DNA of 7,583 nucleotides from Actinomycetota bacterium (GTDB lineage Bacteria; Actinomycetota; Thermoleophilia; Gaiellales; Gaiellaceae): positions 1-7,583 of the forward strand of contig JAFAIV010000154.1 of assembly GCA_019236545.1 (NCBI GenBank). The letters are read 5' to 3'. Positions 1 through 6,729 of the stretch are shown in pieces (positions within the stretch are counted from its first letter, which is position 1; each line of letters begins with the position of its first letter). The notes under the pieces are model-generated. The model ran no database searches. It was not told the origin of the DNA and saw only the letters and a list, made by a program, of their open reading frames with translations. Made by a program: the position numbers and the translations under genes.

Positions 1-225
1 ACGCGAGCCCAGAAGATCGCCCGCATCGCGTCGGAGGAATGCGTCCTGTTCGTCGATGACCTCGTCGAGGTGCTCGCCGACGCGGCGTTCCCCGCGGGCA
101 CCGAGCGCTGGCTGTACGCGCCACGCGACCACGAGTCGGCCGACGGCGCGATCCGGGTCTTCGCCGACTGGTCCGTCGTCCTCGCTCGCGTCCTCGAGCT
201 GCGGGAGGCCGCGGGTGCTCGATGA
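1..225 (+). CDS. C-terminal part of a probable HAD-type hydrolase (5' partial)
   Basis: The frame is open from the first base and ends at TGA 223-225, giving the last 74 residues of a protein that starts before the window. The segment CVLFVDDLVEVL (about residues 14-25) looks like HAD motif IV: a hydrophobic strand followed by an acidic pair that would bind Mg2+. It is followed by FPAGTERWLYAP, which resembles the final strand of HAD phosphatases. HAD enzymes usually dephosphorylate small cytoplasmic metabolites. The gene overlaps the start of the kinase-like gene by 11 bases (215-225), so the two are probably translated together and may act on the same or consecutive substrates. The catalytic DxD motif I lies outside the window, so the family call rests on one motif and the context. 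It could be another Rossmann-like protein. Confidence 0.5.
   Translation, partial: TRAQKIARIASEECVLFVDDLVEVLADAAFPAGTERWLYAPRDHESADGAIRVFADWSVVLARVLELREAAGAR
203..208 (+). promoter_or_regulatory. Ribosome binding site of the phosphotransferase gene
   Basis: GGGAGG lies six bases before the GTG at 215. It sits inside the upstream coding region and decides the start: the frame is open further upstream (an ATG at 56), but that part reads as Ser/Arg/Thr-rich shadow sequence of the HAD-like gene. Confidence 0.65.
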
Positions 226-1186
226 GGCCGCGCTCGCCGCGATCGAGGCGGCGCTCGGCGAGCCGATCCGCGAGATCAGCCCGGTCAGCCCGGGCCGGAA
301 CAACGTCGTGGCCCGCGTCGTCCTGGAGAGCCGCTCGGTTCTCGCGAAGCGCTATTTCCGGCACGAGGGCGACCGGCGCGACCGGCTCGGCACCGAGTTC
401 GGGATGCTGACGTTCCTCTGGCGCAACGGGATCCGCACGGTGCCGGAGCCGCTGGCCGCTGCTCCGGAGGCGGGCGTCGGGATCTACGAGCTCGTGGACG
501 CCCGCAGGCTGCAACCCGGTGAGGTGACGCTGGACGACGGCCTGCAGCTGGCCGACCTGCTGGGACGCATGTCCGACCTCCGCGGAGAGCCGGGCGCAGC
601 CGAGCTGCCGGTCGCCTCGGACGCGGCCTTCACGCTGGAGGCGTACCTCGACGGCCTCGACGCCCGGCTGAACCGCCTGCGTGCCGGCGACCCCGCCGTT
701 CGGCCGTTCATCGAGGACGAGGTCGCGCCCGTGCTCGCGGCCGCGCGCGAGGCGCTCGCCGGAGCCGACCTCGCGGCAGAGACGCCGTGGCGGACGCCGA
801 GCCCAGGCGACATCGGCTTCCACAACGCGCTCCGGCGACCGGACGGGTCGCTCGTGTTCGTGGACTTCGAGTACGCGGGCTGGGACGACGCCGCGCACGT
901 GATCGCCAGCGCGTGCCTCCCGCCCGACGTGCCGCTCCCGGAGCGCTTCCACTCAGACGTCGTGGAGGCGCTCGTCGAGCGCCTCGGAGCCGACGACGGC
1001 CTGGCCGAGCGGGTCCGGCTCGTCTTCCCGCTCCTCGCGCTGAAATGGAGCCTCATCCTCCTGAACGAGTTCGCGCCGGTCGCGCGCGAGCGTAGAAGCT
1101 ACGCCGGCGCGCTACCGGACGGCTTCGCGGACGAGCAGATCGAGCGGTCGCGCCGTCAGCTCGAGGTCGCGCGCCGTCTGGCGTAG
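215..1186 (+). CDS. APH-fold phosphotransferase (small-molecule kinase)
   Basis: This 323-residue protein starts at GTG 215, which has a good ribosome binding site and overlaps the preceding stop. It has the layout of the aminoglycoside phosphotransferase/choline kinase fold. K45 in VLAKRYF is the probable ATP-binding lysine. SPGDIGFHN (D199, N204) is the catalytic loop, and VDFEYAGWDD (D217, E219) is the metal-binding segment. The usual HGD of the loop is PGD here. From memory, an SP(S/G)DFGFHN loop followed by DFEYxGWDD marks a kinase-like subfamily found in surface-glycan loci. Length is normal for the fold. It probably phosphorylates a sugar, polyol or amino alcohol in the cytoplasm; antibiotic resistance is unlikely given the neighbours. 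Its last 31 bases overlap the end of the convergent polymerase gene. The fold is well supported; the substrate is unknown. Confidence 0.85.
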   Translation: MLDEAALAAIEAALGEPIREISPVSPGRNNVVARVVLESRSVLAKRYFRHEGDRRDRLGTEFGMLTFLWRNGIRTVPEPLAAAPEAGVGIYELVDARRLQPGEVTLDDGLQLADLLGRMSDLRGEPGAAELPVASDAAFTLEAYLDGLDARLNRLRAGDPAVRPFIEDEVAPVLAAAREALAGADLAAETPWRTPSPGDIGFHNALRRPDGSLVFVDFEYAGWDDAAHVIASACLPPDVPLPERFHSDVVEALVERLGADDGLAERVRLVFPLLALKWSLILLNEFAPVARERRSYAGALPDGFADEQIERSRRQLEVARRLA

Positions 1187-2490
1187 ACGACGGGCAGCGC
1201 CAGCACGAAGGCCGTGAAGGCGTAGAAGTAGTAGAACTGCATCGTCAGGTAGAAGAAGTTCGCGACGATCGTCCCCACGAGCGCGGCCGTCAGCCCGTAG
1301 GCGAGCGGCAGCACCGGCGCTCCCAGCAGCCTCCCCAGATGCCGTGACGCGCGCAGCCGCAGGAACAGGTAGCGCATGAACACGATCCAGAGCAGGAGCC
1401 CGACCAGGCCCGACTCGACGATCACGGACACCCAGAACGAGTGCGGGCCCCAGTTCGTCTTGCCGGTGACGAACTCGTAGTAGACCGAGAAGTTGTTCAG
1501 GCCGAGCCCGAGCAGCGGGTGCAGGTGGAGCGTGTCGCCGATGAACGAGTAGACCGCGAAGTGCGCGTTCGCGTCGCCGCCGTTCGTCTGGACGCGCGAC
1601 TTGAGGACGACCGCGAAGAAATGGCGGCGCGAGTAGCCCACGTACGCGAGGATCAGGACGAGCACGCCGAGCGGCAGGAGCAGCGCGCGCGACCAGAGGA
1701 AGCGCCGGTACGGGATCGCCAGGATCAGCGCGCCCGCGATCAGGCCGGCGGCGCCGCTGCGCGAGAGCGTCGCGATCAGGACGAGCAGCAGGAACACGAG
1801 CACGCCGGCGAGCGGCCACTTCCACTTGTGCCCGCGCGGGAGGCGCAGGTACACGGGCGTCAGCATCAGCAGCGGGATGTCGAGCATCACGCCGAGGTGG
1901 TTCGGGTCGCCGGTGAGCGCGTTCGGGCGGTAGATGCTCGCGCCGTTGACGGCGCCGTAGATGTTGATCGAGCTCGCGCCGCCGGTCAGCGGCGAGAGGA
2001 CGAGGCTGTCGAGGTTGTGCCCGGCGCGCGCCGCGAGCAGCTGCAGGATCCCGTAGATCCCGTTCACGACGAACCCGGCCGTGAACCAGCCGAGCGCGCG
2101 CCAGTAGTACCGCGTCCCACGCCGCACGAGCACGTCGATCGCGGCGGCGAGGAAGAGGAAGTGGATGACGAACTTCACCATCCCCTTCGCGAACTGGCTC
2201 AGGCCCTGCTGCGTCTCGATGTCGAAGTAGCCGAACAGGTAGACGAGCAGGAACGCCGTGAAGAAGCCGAGGACGACGATGCTCGTCTTCGGCGCCGGCC
2301 GCCGCTCGGTCAGGCCGAATGCGACGAGGAAGAGGATGGCGAGCACGTCGCTGATCCCGATCTGACCGCCAAAGCTCCAGTGCACCTTCTCGAACGTGGC
2401 GACGAAGAGCGTCCCGAAGAGGAGGCCGTCGACGACCCGGGACACGCGGAGCGTGCGCGGGCGGGCGACGGTGGCGGCGACGGCGGTCAA
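1156..2490 (-). CDS. O-antigen ligase / Wzy-type polysaccharide polymerase
   Basis: This 444-residue polytopic membrane protein has roughly 10-12 hydrophobic segments and fits the O-antigen ligase/polymerase family (Wzy_C, PF04932). Visible landmarks are GDPNHLG (194-200), TLSRSG (241-246) opening a membrane helix, and the large outer-loop region HPLLGLGLNNF (324-334) followed by GPHSFW (H350) and VESGLVG (E359). These match the family's P-L-x-G-x-G-x-N-x-F, histidine and E-x-G-L-x-G pattern. Such enzymes join lipid-linked repeat units or transfer glycan onto an acceptor at the outer membrane face. The start is taken as TTG 2488-2490: its TTGA overlaps the stop of the glycosyltransferase gene and GAGGAG lies six bases upstream. 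The open frame reaches 2598, but that stretch is a shadow of the neighbouring gene. A GTG a few codons downstream is possible. It is last in the operon. Polymerase versus ligase cannot be decided from sequence. Confidence 0.88.
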   Translation of the reverse strand: MTAVAATVARPRTLRVSRVVDGLLFGTLFVATFEKVHWSFGGQIGISDVLAILFLVAFGLTERRPAPKTSIVVLGFFTAFLLVYLFGYFDIETQQGLSQFAKGMVKFVIHFLFLAAAIDVLVRRGTRYYWRALGWFTAGFVVNGIYGILQLLAARAGHNLDSLVLSPLTGGASSINIYGAVNGASIYRPNALTGDPNHLGVMLDIPLLMLTPVYLRLPRGHKWKWPLAGVLVFLLLVLIATLSRSGAAGLIAGALILAIPYRRFLWSRALLLPLGVLVLILAYVGYSRRHFFAVVLKSRVQTNGGDANAHFAVYSFIGDTLHLHPLLGLGLNNFSVYYEFVTGKTNWGPHSFWVSVIVESGLVGLLLWIVFMRYLFLRLRASRHLGRLLGAPVLPLAYGLTAALVGTIVANFFYLTMQFYYFYAFTAFVLALPVVYARRRATSS

Positions 2491-3731
2491 GTCAGGCTCC
2501 TCAGCAGGTCGGCGAGCTCCTCGATGCGCCTGCCTCGGGAGAGGCGATCGTGCCATTCCGGCGTCAGCGACGGCGCCTCGAGCCGTCCCTCGCGCCATTG
2601 CGCGTGGAGGCCGCGCAGCGCCTCGCTCAGCGCCGGCACGTCGTCGGGCGCCGCGACGACCCCCGCGCCGGTGTCGCGGATCAGCTGCGCGGCGGCGCCG
2701 TCGGGCGGGACGGCGGCGAGGACGGGCCGCTCGGCCGCGAGGTACTCGAAGACCTTGCCGCTGAGGACGCCGCGGCCGCGGCCGCCCGCGTCGGGGATCA
2801 GGAGCAGGAGCGCCTCCGAGTCGCGCTGGAGCTCCAGAGAGCGGCGGCGCGGCACGTAGCCGGTCTCCTCGAGCGTCACGCCGAGCTCCTGCGCGAACGC
2901 GCGGTCATCGGCGCGGAGGTCGCCGACGAAGCGGACGACGACGTCGTCGAGGCCGCTCTCGGCGACGGCTCGGAGGAACGGCTTCGGGTCGCGCTTGCCG
3001 AAGAACGAGCCGGCGTGCGTGATCCGGAAGCGGTCGCTCGCGTGGTGCTCGAGGCCGGCGAAGTCGTCGAAGTCGCAGCCGTTCGCGATCGTCACGACCG
3101 GGCCCTTCGGAGAGAGGCCGCGCGCTTCCGCCGCGATCGCGTCCGCCGCCGCGACGATGGCGTCCGCGCGCGAGGCGACGAGCTTCGCCACCTGCGCGCC
3201 GGTCGCCTCCTTCAGGCGGACGAGCCGCGACTCGGCACGGCGGTGGGGGTGCGCGAGCAGCGAGTCGCGCAGGTCGGCGACCCACTTCGCGCCGGTCGCC
3301 TTCTGCACCGCGGCGCCGACGAGGTGCACCGAGCCGGGCGGCGAGGTCGTCAGCACGACGTCGATCCCCTCGCGCTTCGCGATCCGGATCGCCGCCGGGA
3401 TCGCGACGGCGCTCCACGGCGCGTTCTCGTCCGGGACGAGCAGTCGTCGCCCGAGCAGCGCGGCCTGCGTCTGGACGCGCGCGAGCCCCTCCTTCCCGCG
3501 CAGCCGGTCGGCGGGACGCTCCCCGCGCGGTCCGACGTAGCGGACGCGGTGCACCCACGCCTGCGTCGGCAGCTCGAGCGCGTCGTCGCGGTGCTCCGTC
3601 CCCGTGTCGTCCGGGGCGAGCACGTGCGTCTCGATCCCGTGCGCCGGGAGGTGGCTCGCGAACTTCAGCGGCCGCTGGACGCCGCCCCCGCCCCCCGGCG
3701 GGAAGTAGAACGTCACGAGCAGCAGCTTCAC
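2487..3731 (-). CDS. GT4-type (GT-B fold) glycosyltransferase
   Basis: This 414-residue soluble protein would transfer a sugar from a nucleotide-sugar donor in the cytoplasm. The N-terminal acceptor domain opens with a hydrophobic strand and a glycine-rich loop, LLVTFYFPPGGGGGVQRP, typical of GT4 enzymes. A central strand reads VLTTSPPGSVHLVG, followed by VADLRD. The linker carries NGCDFDDF (N217-D220). The C-terminal donor domain has HAGSFFGKRDP (H239, K246) and SGKVFEYLAAERPVLA (K326, E329), the donor-binding helix. The first Glu of the canonical EX7E motif is absent (G321), as in the KxxEYLAxGxP-type GT4 branch. The start is GTG 3729-3731: its GTGA overlaps the upstream stop, and the protein homology begins exactly there. 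No ribosome binding site is visible, so coupling is likely. The open frame reaches 5573, but that extension is an Arg/Ala shadow. Donor and acceptor are unknown. Confidence 0.9.
   Translation of the reverse strand: MKLLLVTFYFPPGGGGGVQRPLKFASHLPAHGIETHVLAPDDTGTEHRDDALELPTQAWVHRVRYVGPRGERPADRLRGKEGLARVQTQAALLGRRLLVPDENAPWSAVAIPAAIRIAKREGIDVVLTTSPPGSVHLVGAAVQKATGAKWVADLRDSLLAHPHRRAESRLVRLKEATGAQVAKLVASRADAIVAAADAIAAEARGLSPKGPVVTIANGCDFDDFAGLEHHASDRFRITHAGSFFGKRDPKPFLRAVAESGLDDVVVRFVGDLRADDRAFAQELGVTLEETGYVPRRRSLELQRDSEALLLLIPDAGGRGRGVLSGKVFEYLAAERPVLAAVPPDGAAAQLIRDTGAGVVAAPDDVPALSEALRGLHAQWREGRLEAPSLTPEWHDRLSRGRRIEELADLLRSLT
2497..2502 (-). promoter_or_regulatory. Ribosome binding site of the polymerase gene
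   Basis: On the minus strand this reads GAGGAG, six bases before the TTG at 2490. It lies inside the last codons of the glycosyltransferase gene and supports the rare TTG start over a downstream GTG. Confidence 0.6.
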
Positions 3732-5755
3732 GGGGCCACGGTAAAGACGACGTAGCGGTCGTCGGCGTAGACGCGCCTCACCCCCAGCGCAGCCACCGCG
3801 GCGACCGGCCCGCCCCGGCGGAGGACGATCACGGAGGCGTGCCAGGTGCGCGCGAGCGCGAGCGACGGCTGCCGGAAGAAGCGGAGAACGGCGCGCTTCC
3901 GGACCGCGACCTGGTTCGGCCGCGTGTTCGCCACGTGCACCGGCGGCAGCCCGACCGCGTACAGCGGCGCGAACGCCGTCGCGCGGTAGCTCGTCTCCAG
4001 GTCGGCGAGCACGACCGAGCGCGCCGGGACGTCGCGCTGGAGGAAGCGGATCAGGCCCGGCGTCAGCGCGTAGCCGTCGCGCGGGGTCTGCGCGCTCCAG
4101 TTCGCGAAGCCGTGGATCGCGACCGGGAGGACGAAGAGCGCCGCCGCGAGGAGCGCGGTCAACGAGCGGTGACGCCGCCCGGGCTCGCCGCGGCGGCCGG
4201 AGAGCGCGGTGCCGAGGGCGAGCGCCGCGGCGCCGCCGTACAGCGCGATCCATGCCGCGATCGCCGGCGCGTGGTGCTGCGTCCTGAGGCCGAAGTCGCC
4301 CGGGTACTCCAGCTGCAGCCAGATCCCGAGGCCGACGGCGGCCGCCAGGGCGAGGACGCGCGAGAGGCGGGCGAGCACGAGCGCGCCGCCCGCGAACGCG
4401 AACGCGAACGGGACGAACCCGGCGGCGCGCCGCGACTGGGAGAGCGAGACGGCGTCCGAGAAGCGGACGAAGAGGAACGGCCAGAGCTCGAGCGCGAGGA
4501 TCGCGACTGCTCCGCCGAGCACGAACGCGGCCCAGCGCCGCCGCCGCGCGAGCACCGCCACCGGCACGAGGACGAGCGCTGCGATCGCCACCGACCCCGT
4601 CCGCGCGACGACCTCCGGCGCGAGCGCGTAGCTGTGCAGCGAGTGGACGACGAGGTCGTGGCGGTAGTGCGCGAGGCTCGCCGCGAGCTGCTTCGGGCCG
4701 GGGTTCACCGACACGCTCTGCCGTGCGATGGGCCGCAGCCAGACGAGGACGAGCGCCGTCGGCAGCCCGAATGCGGCGACGCCGATCAGCCCTTCGCGCC
4801 AGTCCGCGCCGCGCGCGAGCGCCGCGCGCGCGACGACGAACGCCGCCAGCGGGATCCAGAGGAAGAGCGCGTACGTCGGGTGGACGAACGTCAGGCTCCC
4901 GGCGAGCGCCGCGACGGTCGCCCCGGCCTGCAACGACGGCTCGCGAACGAAGCGGAAGAACAGCGCGATCCCCGCCGGGACGAGCAGCTGCCGCGCGGCC
5001 GTCCCTGGCTCCCAGAGCGTCACGTAGGCGCCGCCGTTGCCCGGCGCGAGCAGGATCAGGGCGACCTGGCCGAGCGTCGTCGCGACCCCGAGCGCGGTCG
5101 ACCGGAAGACGGCGACGCCCATCTCGAAGGCGAGCAGGAGCGCGAGCGGCGCGAGGATGCTCGACTCGTGCAGCGCGACCTGCGTCGGGTCGACCCCGCC
5201 GACCTTCGCCACGAGCGCGAGGAACGCGTGCCAGAGCGGGAACGCGTAGCCCGGGTGGAGCCCGCCGCGCCGGAACTCCCCGACCGCGTGCAGCGAGAGC
5301 GCGCCGAGGTCGTCGAGCTTCCGGATCCGACCGAGGTGGAAGAGCGCGTCGCCGGCGACGACGCCCTCGATGAACCAGAGCGCGCCGCCGAGTGCCAGGC
5401 CGGCGAGGACGATCGCGCCGCGCACGCGAGGCGACTCCGGCCGCTGCCGTCGCCGCGCCGCCGGGAAGAAGGCGACGGCCCCGGTCGCGAGAACGAGCGC
5501 GAGCGTCAGGTCGAGCGAGCCGTGGAGGGCGACGGTGATCGCGAGCGCGCCCGCGACGAGCGCGCAGGTCCACGCGAGCGCGGGCGCGGCGCCCCGCAGG
5601 CCGAGCGCGTGCGCGACGAGGCGGCCCGGCAGAAGGACGACGAGCGTCGCGGCGACGAGCCGCAGCCAGAGCCCGAAGCCGTCCCCGGCCGGGAGGAGGT
5701 ACGCGATGCCGAGCAGCGGCAGCGCGCCGAGGAGCGGCGGGACGCGGAAGCTCAT
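3728..5755 (-). CDS. Large polytopic membrane protein, probable GT-C-type glycosyltransferase
   Basis: The protein has 675 residues with many hydrophobic segments across residues 8 to about 550, then a soluble C-terminal part (about 551-675). The architecture fits GT-C enzymes, which use polyprenyl-phosphate sugars and act on the outer face of the membrane. After about five helices comes the loop EGVVAGDALFHLGRIRKL with D136 and H140, resembling the acidic first outer loop that carries the catalytic Asp in GT-C enzymes. LHPGYAFPLWH (H167-P168) and FVHPTYALFLW (H292-P293) are motifs I associate with bacterial GT-C-like proteins. The C-terminal stretch (LIRFLQRDVPARSVVLADLETSYR, in short segments) looks like the small extracytoplasmic domain often found there. 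The ATG at 5753-5755 overlaps the preceding stop (ATGA); AGGA abuts it too closely to be a proper ribosome binding site. No precise family is recognised, and a non-enzymatic membrane protein remains possible. Confidence 0.72.
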   Translation of the reverse strand: MSFRVPPLLGALPLLGIAYLLPAGDGFGLWLRLVAATLVVLLPGRLVAHALGLRGAAPALAWTCALVAGALAITVALHGSLDLTLALVLATGAVAFFPAARRRQRPESPRVRGAIVLAGLALGGALWFIEGVVAGDALFHLGRIRKLDDLGALSLHAVGEFRRGGLHPGYAFPLWHAFLALVAKVGGVDPTQVALHESSILAPLALLLAFEMGVAVFRSTALGVATTLGQVALILLAPGNGGAYVTLWEPGTAARQLLVPAGIALFFRFVREPSLQAGATVAALAGSLTFVHPTYALFLWIPLAAFVVARAALARGADWREGLIGVAAFGLPTALVLVWLRPIARQSVSVNPGPKQLAASLAHYRHDLVVHSLHSYALAPEVVARTGSVAIAALVLVPVAVLARRRRWAAFVLGGAVAILALELWPFLFVRFSDAVSLSQSRRAAGFVPFAFAFAGGALVLARLSRVLALAAAVGLGIWLQLEYPGDFGLRTQHHAPAIAAWIALYGGAAALALGTALSGRRGEPGRRHRSLTALLAAALFVLPVAIHGFANWSAQTPRDGYALTPGLIRFLQRDVPARSVVLADLETSYRATAFAPLYAVGLPPVHVANTRPNQVAVRKRAVLRFFRQPSLALARTWHASVIVLRRGGPVAAVAALGVRRVYADDRYVVFTVAP

Positions 5756-6729
5756 TCCTGCGCCGTCCGCGGCTCCGCCGTGTGGCGCACCGCCTCCCAG
5801 CCGACGATCGCCGCGCCCGGCAGCGAGACGGCGATCGTCACGACGAAGAACAGGAACCCGGTCGAGAACGCCGCGTCCGCGCCGACGCCGAGCGTCCCCA
5901 GGAAGCTGACGAAGAACGACTCGCGGATCGCGAGGCCGTTGATCGTGAACGGGACGAGCATCACGAGGAAGAGCAGCGGCCCCATCACGTAGTACGGCCG
6001 CGGCGACAGGTCGACGCCGACCGCCTTCCCGCTCGCCCAGATCGCGAGCACGCGCGCGGCCTGGACGGCGAGCGTCAGCGAGAACATCCCCGCGAGGACG
6101 CCGCGGTCGCCGCGGAAGGAGTGCAGCGCGACGTAGACCTCGCGCAGCGGCCGCTCGAGCCGGACGGCGCGCAGGAGCGGGCGGACTCGGTGGAGCAGCG
6201 GGTGGAGCCGGGTCGAGAAGAGCACAACCGCGCCGACGACGGTGCCGACGACGAGCGCGAGCTCGAGCCAGAGGTAGCCGCCGACGGAGTAGCGGCCGAC
6301 CGCGATCGCGAAGCCGACGGCCGCGAGGACGAGCGTCGTCGCGCCGCCGAGGCCGCGCTCGAGGATGACCGTCGCGGCGGCGGCCGCGCCCGAGCCGCGA
6401 TGGCGGCGCGACGTCTCGTAGATCCGGGTCGCATCGCCGCCGAGCGAGGTCGGCAGCACCTGTCCAGCCGCGTAGGCGACGAAGCTCGTCCGGATCAGCC
6501 ACGGCAGGCGCTCGTGGACGCCGCGCGCCGCGAGGAGCTCGCGCCACCGCCACGCGAGCGGCCAGACGGAGCCGGCCATGATCGCGCAGGCGAGGAGCCA
6601 CCAGCCGACGCGCGCGTGCGCCAGCAGGTGGCCGGTGCGGCCGAGGTCGATCTTCCAGACGATGTACGCGGTGCAGAGGCCGGTGACGACGAGCGTCGAC
6701 CCGGCCCGCACGAGCCGGGCGCGGCTCAT
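5752..6729 (-). CDS. LPG-synthase transmembrane / UPF0104 (AglD2-type) flippase-like membrane protein
   Basis: This 325-residue integral membrane protein has about eight hydrophobic segments (for example 9-25, 41-62, 79-95, 149-170, 211-232, 270-312). It carries the signature motifs of the lysylphosphatidylglycerol synthase TM family (PF03706): VLPTSLGGDATR (D99), VILERGLGG (E124, R125) and PFTINGLAIRESFF (N264, R269, E270). The family includes the lipid-flipping half of MprF and stand-alone members common in glycan and lipid-linked sugar loci; the catalytic aminoacyl-transferase half of MprF is absent. Here it may move or help present a polyprenyl- or lipid-linked intermediate, which is inference from context. 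The ATG at 6727-6729 overlaps the stop of the ATP-grasp gene (ATGA), with a weak AAGG (6737-6740) seven bases upstream. Length is normal for single-domain members. Confidence 0.9.
   Translation of the reverse strand: MSRARLVRAGSTLVVTGLCTAYIVWKIDLGRTGHLLAHARVGWWLLACAIMAGSVWPLAWRWRELLAARGVHERLPWLIRTSFVAYAAGQVLPTSLGGDATRIYETSRRHRGSGAAAAATVILERGLGGATTLVLAAVGFAIAVGRYSVGGYLWLELALVVGTVVGAVVLFSTRLHPLLHRVRPLLRAVRLERPLREVYVALHSFRGDRGVLAGMFSLTLAVQAARVLAIWASGKAVGVDLSPRPYYVMGPLLFLVMLVPFTINGLAIRESFFVSFLGTLGVGADAAFSTGFLFFVVTIAVSLPGAAIVGWEAVRHTAEPRTAQE

Noticed and set aside
56..214. Upstream part of the kinase frame starting at ATG 56
   Set aside because: The 53 extra residues are Ser/Arg/Thr-rich and lie out of frame over the HAD-like gene; GTG 215 has the ribosome binding site and starts the recognisable fold.
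1175..1189. Hairpin CGTCT-GGCGT-AGACG over the kinase stop codon as a terminator
   Set aside because: The stem is only five pairs, it does not extend on either side, and no T-run follows on either strand; such short hairpins are expected by chance at this GC content.
1441..2859. Open plus-strand frame of 472 codons opposite the polymerase gene
   Set aside because: It is charged low-complexity sequence antisense to a clear Wzy/ligase-type protein and runs across two real genes; an artefact of high GC.
3685..3696. Runs of five and six C near the start of the GT4 gene as a phase-variable tract
   Set aside because: The runs are short and split by a G. They encode the glycine-rich loop expected in GT4 enzymes, so codon need explains them.
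3732..5573. N-terminal extension of the GT4 frame to a protein of over 1000 residues
   Set aside because: The extra 614 residues are Arg/Ala/Pro-rich shadow of the GT-C-like gene. The GT4 fold begins at the GTG at 3731, which overlaps the upstream stop.
3839..5992. Open plus-strand frame of 717 codons opposite the GT-C-like gene
   Set aside because: Its translation is almost wholly Arg/Glu/Asp/Ala without hydrophobic cores, as expected when hydrophobic codons such as CTC, GTC and TTC are read on the opposite strand as GAG, GAC and GAA. The minus-strand reading gives recognisable membrane motifs.
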